Source: an uncultured Dermabacteraceae bacterium (lineage in GTDB: Bacteria; Actinomycetota; Actinomycetes; Actinomycetales; Dermabacteraceae). From it: a DNA stretch of 64,000 bases. Positions 16,296-22,977 of this stretch are shown piece after piece. The stretch is from positions 1 to 64,000 of the forward strand of contig CAMILZ010000012.1 of NCBI GenBank assembly GCA_946223075.1. Direction: 5' to 3'. Position 1 is the first letter of the stretch. Every line of letters starts with the position of its first letter. The translations under genes were made by a program, and so were the position numbers. Under the pieces are notes generated by a model that was given only the letters and a program-made list of their open reading frames with translations, was not told the DNA's origin and searched no databases.

Positions 16296-17176
16296 AAGCG
16301 AAGTGGGCACCCTGGGTCCTCATGGCACCGTTCTTGGTGCTGTTCATTGGCACGATGGTCGTGCCGATCATCATGGCCGTGGGCTACAGCTTCACGACCG
16401 TGGAACGCCACGGCCTGCTCGGCGAAGGCGGGATCGAAAGCTCGTTCGCGGGCTTCGATAACTACATTGCCGCTCTCGCCAACCAGAATTTCGTGGTTTC
16501 GATCGGCCGAATGATCCTCTTCGGCGTGGTGCAGGTGACGGTCATGATCGTTGCCGCGACAGCCCTCGCCCTCCTCCTCGAAAGTGCCGCGGCGAAGTGG
16601 CCGGCATTCTTTAGGAGCGCCTACTTCCTGCCCTACGGCATCCCGGGCGTGATCGCGACGATCCTGTGGTCATTCCTCTATATTCCTGGTCTCAGCCCGA
16701 TCGTGGACGTCCTGCAGCTCGTGGGCATCAACGTGGACTTTTTGAGCCCCGACATGGTGCTGTGGTCGATCGCGAATATCGTGACCTGGACGTATACGGG
16801 CTACAACATGCTCATCATCATCGCCCAGCTGAAGGCCATTCCCGGTGAGCTGTACGAGGCTGCCCGCATCGACGGGGCCGGCCCCTTGAAGATCGTGACC
16901 TCAATTCAGTTGCCACTCATCCGCCCGGCGCTTTTGCTGACGATCATCTTCTCGATCATCGGCACGCTCCAACTGTTCGCGGAGCCTCGCCTGCTGATGA
17001 CCATGAGTTCGGGCATCACGAACGAGTACACGCCGAACATGAGCGCCTATGCGTACGCGTTCCAATACAACGAGGTTGGGATGGCGGCCGCGCAGGCCGT
17101 AATCATCGCGGTCTCGGCTTTTGTTCTGTCGGCCATTGCTCTCGGGGTCTCCTCGTGGGCGGAGAGGAAGCGATGA
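16292..17176 (+). CDS. Sugar ABC transporter permease (MalF type)
   Basis: This 294-residue inner-membrane subunit belongs to the MalF/UgpA class of binding-protein-dependent permeases. Six hydrophobic segments are visible, and the cytosolic EAA loop reads ELYEAARIDGAGPLKIVTSI, which docks the ATPase. Start ATG 16292 overlaps the TGA of the binding-protein gene by four bases; the longer frame starting at 16130 runs inside that gene. No ATPase is encoded in the cluster, so a shared MsiK-like ATPase elsewhere must power it. Confidence 0.92.
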   Translation: MKAKWAPWVLMAPFLVLFIGTMVVPIIMAVGYSFTTVERHGLLGEGGIESSFAGFDNYIAALANQNFVVSIGRMILFGVVQVTVMIVAATALALLLESAAAKWPAFFRSAYFLPYGIPGVIATILWSFLYIPGLSPIVDVLQLVGINVDFLSPDMVLWSIANIVTWTYTGYNMLIIIAQLKAIPGELYEAARIDGAGPLKIVTSIQLPLIRPALLLTIIFSIIGTLQLFAEPRLLMTMSSGITNEYTPNMSAYAYAFQYNEVGMAAAQAVIIAVSAFVLSAIALGVSSWAERKR

Positions 17177-18111
17177 GCACTATTCACACGACTGAACTGA
17201 GCGCACGCGAGCGGAAGAAGCGCGCGGCTCGCCTCGAGCGGGATCAGCGTTCCGGTGCACGCTCGGCGGGTCGCAGCCCGGCGATGACGATCATCGTGAC
17301 CGCGATTCTCGCCATCGTCGCGATCTACTTCCTCGTCCCGGTCTACTGGGTCATCGTGAACGCCACGAAGTCGACCGATGATCTGTTCGGCACGAGTGGC
17401 TTCTGGTTCGGCAAAGACTTCCTGCTCTTCGACAACCTCAAGGCCGTGTTAACGGCGAATGGCGGGATTTTCGGGCGATGGGCGCTCAACTCGTTCCTGT
17501 ACTCGGGCATCGGCTCGATTCTCGCGACCTACTTTGCGGTGGCCGCGGGGTATGCGCTCGCGAAGTATCGGTTCCCGGGCCGCAGGGTTGTGTACGCGTT
17601 CGTGCTCGGCGGCGTGCTCGTTCCCGGCACGGCGACTGCGCTCCCGCTGTTCTTCCTCTTTTCGAGCGTGGGCCTCACGAACACCTACTGGTCGGTGCTC
17701 ATCCCCTCGCTCGTGAGTCCGTTCGGCCTGTTCCTCGCGTCGATCTACGCGAACGCGGCCGTTCCCGATTCGATGCTCGAGGCGGGACGTATCGACGGCG
17801 TGAGCGAGATCGGCCTTTTCCACCGGCTCGCGCTTCCGCAGCTCACACCGGCGGTAGTCACGATTCTGCTGTTCCAGTTCGTGGCGATCTGGAATAACTA
17901 CTTCCTTCCGCTCGTGATGCTCGCCGATGAAAAGCTCTACCCGATCACGCTCGGTCTCGATAACTGGCGGGCGCAGACCGACCGTCTGCCGGAGTTTTTC
18001 CAGCTCACGACCGGCGGCGCGCTGCTCTCGGTGATTCCGCTCGCGATCCTCATCCTCGTGCTTCAGCGTTTCTGGCGCGGAGGTCTCACGGAAGGTTCGG
18101 TGAAGGGCTAA
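17173..18111 (+). CDS. Sugar ABC transporter permease (MalG type)
   Basis: This is the partner permease of the MalG/UgpE class, 312 residues with six membrane segments and the EAA loop SMLEAGRIDGVSEIGLFHRL. A basic cytosolic N-terminal arm of about 35 residues (ERKKRAARLERD) precedes TM1. ATG 17173 overlaps the stop of the first permease by four bases. It ends the three-gene plus-strand operon; a strong terminator follows at 18231-18264. Confidence 0.92.
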   Translation: MSTIHTTELSARERKKRAARLERDQRSGARSAGRSPAMTIIVTAILAIVAIYFLVPVYWVIVNATKSTDDLFGTSGFWFGKDFLLFDNLKAVLTANGGIFGRWALNSFLYSGIGSILATYFAVAAGYALAKYRFPGRRVVYAFVLGGVLVPGTATALPLFFLFSSVGLTNTYWSVLIPSLVSPFGLFLASIYANAAVPDSMLEAGRIDGVSEIGLFHRLALPQLTPAVVTILLFQFVAIWNNYFLPLVMLADEKLYPITLGLDNWRAQTDRLPEFFQLTTGGALLSVIPLAILILVLQRFWRGGLTEGSVKG

Positions 18112-18139
18112 GGAGCGCCGGTGGGGCGCGTGGGTTGGT

Positions 18140-18156
18140 GTCCGACGCTTACCCGG
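18140..18156 (+). repeat. Variant of the short scattered motif
   Basis: GTCCGACGCTTACCCGG in the intergenic space after the permease gene differs from the core by one base. It lies in the loop of a weak inverted repeat between GCGTGGG and CCCACGC. Confidence 0.45.
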
Positions 18157-18230
18157 CCCACGCCATTCCCGCCTTCGGCACGGCGTACCCGTGCGGTTGA
18201 CGTCTATCCGCGATTGTGCCCAAGAACGAG

Positions 18231-18264
18231 GTGGCCCGCCCCCTACGTGAAGGGGGCGGGCCAC
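18231..18264. terminator. Strong bidirectional terminator
   Basis: The perfect 14-base arms GTGGCCCGCCCCCT and AGGGGGCGGGCCAC surround ACGTGA between the convergent permease and second binding-protein genes. Confidence 0.85.
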
Positions 18265-18296
18265 TTCTCAAACGAGGGCGAGTTCGCGCAACGCCC

Positions 18297-19613
18297 TTAG
18301 TTGTTTTCCTTCTTGAGGACCTCGTTCATCGCCTTTGCGAGCTCCTTGCAGCCCTCCTCGGCGCTCACTTCGCCGTCGAAGACTTTCGAGAGGTATTCGC
18401 CTTCGAGTTCCTCCCATTCGGGGCAGGTCTTCGAGACGGGGAACGGCACGGCGGAGTTTTGCGCCTGGTCGACGAAAACCTCGAGGTCGTAGCCGGGCTG
18501 GGCGTCGACGTACGGGTCCTGCGTGCCTTCGAGGGCCGGGAGGGCGATGCCGGATTCGGCGCTAATCTTTGCGGCCTCTTCGCCCGCGAGGAAGGTCACG
18601 AGGGCCTGGGAGGCAGCGAGGTTCTTCGTGTTCGCGGAGATCACGTGGCCGAGGCCGTGCACGGCGGTCTTGCGGTCGTCGCCACCGGGGAGGTAAGCGA
18701 CGGCGCAGTCGTCTTTAACGGAGGAGCCGATGAGGGCGCCTACGCGCCAGTTGCCCGACCACTGCATTGCCACGAGACCGCCCTCGAACATGCCGTAGCA
18801 GGAGTTTTCGGCGAGGAAGTCCCTGCCGGGGCATGCGCCCATGTCGATAAGGTCGCGCCAGAACTTCACGCCCTCGATGGTCTTCGGATCGTCGTAGCCG
18901 GACTTCGTCTTGTCGTCGGAGATGACCCAGCCGCCGTTGATGGCGATCGAGTGGTAGTAGGACGCCGTGCGCGAGAAGACCTCGGCGCAGCCCCAGACAC
19001 CGTCGGGAAGCTTGTCGGTGAGCTCGAGCGCCTTTTCCTTGTAGGTGTCGAGGGTCCAGGTCTCGTCGGGGTAGGCGACGCCGGCCTGGTCGAAGAGCTT
19101 CTTGTTGTACCAGATGCCCACGCAGTCGACGTCCTTGCAGGTTGCGAAGAGCTCGTCGTCGACCGTGTACATCTCCACGAGAGCGCTCGGGTACTTCTTG
19201 GGGTCGATGAGTCCGTCGTCCACGAGGGCCTTGAGGGAGGCGAGCTGGCCGTTCTCGGCGTAGGAGCGGAAGTTCGGGCCGTTCATCCAGAACACGTCGG
19301 GGAGGGCCTGCGAGGATGCCTGGGCGCGAAGCTTCGTGAAGTAATCCTTGAAGGGCACCATGTTGAGCTGCACCTTGACGTTCGGGTACTTCTCGTTGAA
19401 GGCCTTCATGACGTCTTTGAGCATGGCCTCCTGGTTGATGTCCCAGTAGGCGTACGTGATGGTGCCTTCGATCTTCTTCGGGTCACCGGCAATTTCGTTT
19501 GTGGCGTCCTTGACCGCTGCTTTGTTGCCGCCTCCACAGCCTGCGGCGGCGGCGGCGAAAGCGGTCCCGCCAGCGGCGAGGAGGGAGCGGCGAGCAATCG
19601 GGGATGTGGCCAT
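18297..19613 (-). CDS. Second sugar ABC transporter substrate-binding lipoprotein
   Basis: A family 1 solute-binding protein of 438 residues with a lipobox (AAAAGC at residue 26) after RRSLLAAGG. Typical landmarks include YAYWDINQEAMLKDVMKAFN, LPDVFWMNGPNF and WYNKKLFDQAG. Pairs of cysteines (CKDVDC and others) are unusual for the family and may form disulfides. It is convergent with the permease operon and transcribed alone. It may feed a second sugar to the neighbouring MalF/MalG pair or belong to a transporter elsewhere. Confidence 0.88.
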   Translation of the reverse strand: MATSPIARRSLLAAGGTAFAAAAAGCGGGNKAAVKDATNEIAGDPKKIEGTITYAYWDINQEAMLKDVMKAFNEKYPNVKVQLNMVPFKDYFTKLRAQASSQALPDVFWMNGPNFRSYAENGQLASLKALVDDGLIDPKKYPSALVEMYTVDDELFATCKDVDCVGIWYNKKLFDQAGVAYPDETWTLDTYKEKALELTDKLPDGVWGCAEVFSRTASYYHSIAINGGWVISDDKTKSGYDDPKTIEGVKFWRDLIDMGACPGRDFLAENSCYGMFEGGLVAMQWSGNWRVGALIGSSVKDDCAVAYLPGGDDRKTAVHGLGHVISANTKNLAASQALVTFLAGEEAAKISAESGIALPALEGTQDPYVDAQPGYDLEVFVDQAQNSAVPFPVSKTCPEWEELEGEYLSKVFDGEVSAEEGCKELAKAMNEVLKKENN

Positions 19614-19821
19614 GGTGGTCTCCTTTTGGGGTAAGGGGTCGCAAATAGCGGCAAAGGTGAGCGGTTTTCTAAAGCCTCTTTAAGAAGACCAACGGCGAGG
19701 AATTTACGGCAAGGCAGGGGGCGAAATGTTGCAGCGAGTTCACTGATTATTCAGAACTGCTGGGGCCAACAGAAGGTTTCATGGGCCGACGCACGTGTGC
19801 GCTACGTCCCTCCCACTTAGA

Positions 19822-19840
19822 TTAGGCAATGCTAACCTTG
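19822..19840 (+). promoter_or_regulatory. DtxR/IdeR iron box before feoA
   Basis: TTAGGCAATGCTAACCTTG matches the 19-base consensus TWAGGTTAGSCTAACCTWA at most positions and ends five bases before the feoA ATG. Iron-loaded DtxR/IdeR bound here would block the feo promoter. The short distance implies a leaderless transcript. Confidence 0.85.
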
Positions 19841-19845
19841 CAAAT

Positions 19846-20205
19846 ATGTCAGTTGCCTATCCCGAGATGGACACGCTCGCCGAGGAGCTCACGTCCCGCA
19901 CCCTCGCGTGCGCTCTCGACTGCCCCTTCGCCTCGACCATTGCGCTCCATGAGTTGCCGAAGGGATCGACCGCAGTGATCGCCGCCTATCGCGATGCGAA
20001 CTCAGTGCTGTGCCGCAGGCTCTTTGACCTGGGCTTCCATCCCGGTCTCGAGGTGGAGCTTGTGCGAAAGGCGCCCATGCGTGACCCGCTCGTGTTTCGC
20101 GTTGCCGACTGCGAGATCGTGCTGCGCAAGCGTGATGCCGCGCGCATCCTCGTGCATATAGGGGAAGAGACCGATACCGAGGCCGCTGAGAAGAAGACCG
20201 CATGA
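19846..20205 (+). CDS. feoA: FeoA-family ferrous iron transport accessory protein
   Basis: The SH3-like FeoA domain spans about residues 35-105: LHELPKGSTAVIAAY, RRLFDLGFHPGLEVELVRKAPMRDP and a final CEIVLRKRDAARILV. A 30-residue N-terminal extension is not typical. At 119 residues it is a separate protein, translationally coupled to feoB by an ATGA overlap. Start ATG 19846 follows the DtxR box at once, with no room for a Shine-Dalgarno site, so leaderless translation is likely. Confidence 0.9.
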   Translation: MSVAYPEMDTLAEELTSRTLACALDCPFASTIALHELPKGSTAVIAAYRDANSVLCRRLFDLGFHPGLEVELVRKAPMRDPLVFRVADCEIVLRKRDAARILVHIGEETDTEAAEKKTA

Positions 20206-22148
20206 CCTGCCACGATGCGGCGCCAGAAGCGCCGCGCAGCACCACCGCGCGCCGTTTTGCGCTCGTAGGCAACCCGAATGCAGGCAAGTCCACGGTATTC
20301 AATGCCCTCACGGGCATGCGAGCGAAGGTCGCGAACTATCCGGGGGTCACCGTCAGCAGGTTCGTGGGGAGCGTTAGCGTTTCCGACGCCTCCGGAGCCG
20401 TGATCGATGCCGAGGTCGAAGACCTCCCGGGCACCTATTCACTCGATCCCATCAGCCCCGACGAGCAGGTCGTTCTCGAATCCCTGAGCGATGAGGATCG
20501 CGCCGATGCCCTCATTGCGGTGCTTGACGCGACGAGCATGCGTCGTTCCCTCGGGCTCATGGCGCAGCTTCAGCGCACGGGGCTCCCCATCCTTGTGGCA
20601 CTCACGCACGCCGACGAGTTCCTGAAGCGAGGCGGCAGCGTGGATGTTGCGGCGCTCTCCAAGGCGCTCGGCCACCGCGTTCTCGTCGTGACGGCCGGAA
20701 ATCGCCACGAGCTCGAAGCTTTGAAGGCCCAGCTGGCGTCGGAAAAAGAATGGCCGAATCCTGCCGTTCCCGCGCCAACCGACCCGAAGGGCTCCGCCGC
20801 GTGGATTGATTCGGTGCTGAAAGCTGCGCACTACCGCGCACCCGGCACGCACACGCGTACTCGCCGCATCGACGCGGTGCTGCTGCACCCGCTCTGGGGG
20901 AGCCTCGTGTTCTTCGCGGCGATGTTCGCCCTCTTTCAGCTCATTTTCACGGTCGCTGCGCCGATCCAGGGGTGGATCGAGGAAGGCTTCGCGCTCCTCG
21001 GTGATGTGGCTCGTGACCGCATTGGCATCGATTGGCTCGCGGGTCTCGTCGCTGACGGCCTGATCGGTGGCGTGGGCGGCGTGCTCACATTCGTGCCGCA
21101 GATTTTCCTCCTCTTCTTTGCCCTCTCGATCCTTGAGGCTTCGGGCTACATGTCGAGGGCGGCATTCCTCATGGACCGTGTCATGGCGGGCGCGGGTCTC
21201 GAGGGGCGAGCGTTCGTGGCGATGCTTTCGAGCCTCGCGTGCGCGATTCCGGGAATCATGGCAACGCGCTCGCTGCCCTCGGCGAAGGATCGGCTCGCGA
21301 CGATGCTCACGATCCCGCTCATGACGTGCTCGGCGCGCCTACCCGTGTACACGATGCTCATCGCGATGCTCATTCCCGCCGAGGCGCGCCTCGGTGGGGT
21401 GATCGGCGCGCAGGGCGCCGCGCTCTTCGCCCTGTACCTGCTCGGTGCGTGCTCGGCGATGGCCTCGGCGTGGGTGTTCTCCACAATCTTTGGGCGCGGC
21501 CGCGCAAGCTTGCCCTTCTACATGGAGATGCCCACCTACCGCATCCCCACGCTGCGCGAGCTCGTCACAAACACGTGGATCCCCGTCAAGGGCTTCCTCA
21601 CGAAGGTGGGGCGCATCATTCTCGTGCTTACCCTCGTGCTGTGGGCGCTGCTCAATCTCCCCGCCGTGGGGGAGGCGGAGCTCGCCTCCGCAGGCATCGA
21701 TCAAACGGATTCAGCGGCGGTCTCGACCTATCAGCTCGAGCACTCCTACGGCGCAGGTCTCGGCAAGGCCGTGCAGCCCGTATTCGAACCGCTCGGTTTC
21801 GACTGGCGCGTGAGCGTCGGCGTTGTTGCCTCGCTCGGTGCGCGCGAAGTGTTCGTCTCCACGCTCGGCCAGATCGCGAGCGCCTCGGATCCGGAAGACC
21901 CGGGCGATGCCCTCTCCTCGCTCACGTGGGGGCCCGGCCCGCACGAAGGGCAGCTTCTGTTCACGCCGAGCACCACCGCAGCCCTCCTCGTGTTCTTCGT
22001 GTTCGCGCTGCAGTGCACGAGCACGATCGCGGCCCTGCGCCGCGAATCAGGCTCGTGGACGTGGCCCGCCCTCGCCTTCTGCTACATGTTCGCGCTCGCG
22101 TGGGGCGGGGCCTTCCTCGCGAAACTCGCGGTGGGGGCGCTTTTGTGA
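20202..22148 (+). CDS. feoB: Ferrous iron transporter FeoB
   Basis: FeoB imports Fe2+ and couples a G-protein domain to a membrane channel. The G domain shows G1 GNPNAGKST (residues 23-31), G2 YPGVTVS and G3 DLPGTYS, but the G4 motif expected as NxxD reads THAD (135-138), with Thr replacing the guanine-reading Asn. The membrane part has two Gate regions; the conserved CAIPGIMATR with Cys347 is present. The 648-residue length is normal. It overlaps feoA at its start and the NifU-like gene at its end (GTGA), so the three are one transcript under DtxR control. Confidence 0.94.
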   Translation: MTCHDAAPEAPRSTTARRFALVGNPNAGKSTVFNALTGMRAKVANYPGVTVSRFVGSVSVSDASGAVIDAEVEDLPGTYSLDPISPDEQVVLESLSDEDRADALIAVLDATSMRRSLGLMAQLQRTGLPILVALTHADEFLKRGGSVDVAALSKALGHRVLVVTAGNRHELEALKAQLASEKEWPNPAVPAPTDPKGSAAWIDSVLKAAHYRAPGTHTRTRRIDAVLLHPLWGSLVFFAAMFALFQLIFTVAAPIQGWIEEGFALLGDVARDRIGIDWLAGLVADGLIGGVGGVLTFVPQIFLLFFALSILEASGYMSRAAFLMDRVMAGAGLEGRAFVAMLSSLACAIPGIMATRSLPSAKDRLATMLTIPLMTCSARLPVYTMLIAMLIPAEARLGGVIGAQGAALFALYLLGACSAMASAWVFSTIFGRGRASLPFYMEMPTYRIPTLRELVTNTWIPVKGFLTKVGRIILVLTLVLWALLNLPAVGEAELASAGIDQTDSAAVSTYQLEHSYGAGLGKAVQPVFEPLGFDWRVSVGVVASLGAREVFVSTLGQIASASDPEDPGDALSSLTWGPGPHEGQLLFTPSTTAALLVFFVFALQCTSTIAALRRESGSWTWPALAFCYMFALAWGGAFLAKLAVGALL

Positions 22149-22807
22149 GCGCGGGTTCCGACGGTTCCTTGGCAAGCGTCGGACCAGGCCCCGTGCCAGC
22201 CGAAGCCGAGCGTTCTGTGCCAAGCCTTGGCCACGCCTCTCCCGTTGCGCCACGTGTGCGAGGAGCGGAGCGGGCGCTGCGCTGGAGCGTGCAGGGCGCG
22301 TCGTTGCCGCTCGGCTGGGAGGGCGCTCCTGAGGGGGCCTCGAATGTTGAGCGGATCGTGGCCGAGCCTCACGCGCTCTGGGTGTGGCTGCGTGCGGGTT
22401 ACTCGTGGCGGGACGAGGCCGACGCCGTGCGCGAGGAGCTTGCGCGGCTGCTTGCCCAAGCGGCATGGGTCGATGCAGAGGTGAGCGAGAGCCAGCGGGT
22501 CGAGGCGCTGCGCCTCGCCGCAACTGACGTGATCGACGGGGATCTCGCGCCCTACATTGCCTCGCACGGCGGTGAGGTGTGCCTCGAGGATGTCGCGTGG
22601 GGCGATGCCGGGGGAGAGGTGAGCGTCGAGTTCGCGGGCGCGTGCAAGGGGTGCGAGCTTTCCGAAGTCACGCTGCATCTGCGGATCGAGAAAGCGCTCG
22701 CGGAGCGCGTGCCGGAGCTCGCCGAGGTTCGGGACGCGACGCCCCGCACGAAGCCGAGGCTTTTCGAGGGACTCTTCCGCCGCCGTCACCCCCCAGTCGG
22801 GGTGTAG
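22145..22807 (+). CDS. NifU-like C-terminal domain protein in the feo operon
   Basis: This protein of 220 residues ends in a NifU-like scaffold domain (about residues 115-195) with GGEVCLEDV and the iron-sulfur motif Cys167-Lys-Gly-Cys170. The first 35 residues are variable and contain an inverted pair of the scattered TCCGACG motif. The GTG start overlaps the TGA of feoB. Residues 40-110 have an unassigned fold. A link of incoming iron to iron-sulfur cluster assembly, or a role as a FeoC-like partner of FeoB, are both possible inferences. The stop codon TAG lies inside a 64-bp palindromic element. Confidence 0.82.
   Translation: MSAGSDGSLASVGPGPVPAEAERSVPSLGHASPVAPRVRGAERALRWSVQGASLPLGWEGAPEGASNVERIVAEPHALWVWLRAGYSWRDEADAVREELARLLAQAAWVDAEVSESQRVEALRLAATDVIDGDLAPYIASHGGEVCLEDVAWGDAGGEVSVEFAGACKGCELSEVTLHLRIEKALAERVPELAEVRDATPRTKPRLFEGLFRRRHPPVGV
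22156..22185. repeat. Inverted pair of the short scattered motif
   Basis: TTCCGACGGTTCC at 22156-22168 faces GGCAAGCGTCGGACC at 22171-22185, giving a palindromic unit in the variable N-terminal codons of the NifU-like gene. Confidence 0.6.
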
Positions 22808-22862
22808 AAAAACGGTGTTTCGCCCCGGTCTTCGGGGTTGCCCACCCTCTTTTCTCCACCCT
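22799..22862. repeat. 64-bp palindromic element, copy A
   Basis: It starts GGGGTGTAGAAAAACGGTG and ends CTCTTTTCTCCACCCT with a central CCCCGGTCTTCGGGG hairpin. Its left end provides the TAG stop of the NifU-like gene (22805-22807). In RNA the outer arms and central hairpin could serve as terminator of the feo operon. Confidence 0.85.
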
Positions 22863-22880
22863 GGAGGATTCTTGGAGAAA

Positions 22881-22900
22881 AGTTCACGTAGACGTCACTT
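22881..22900 (+). promoter_or_regulatory. Possible Pho-box-like direct repeat before phoX
   Basis: TTCAC at 22883-22887 and GTCAC at 22894-22898 are spaced 11 bases apart, the phase of actinobacterial PhoP direct repeats (GTTCACC type). The match is loose, so this is only suggestive. Confidence 0.3.
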
Positions 22901-22977
22901 TTATTGCGGACGTTCGTCCCTTCAATCGAGCACTGTTCCTTCGTCAGGCCGTTAATGACCTCGAAAGGGACTGTCCC

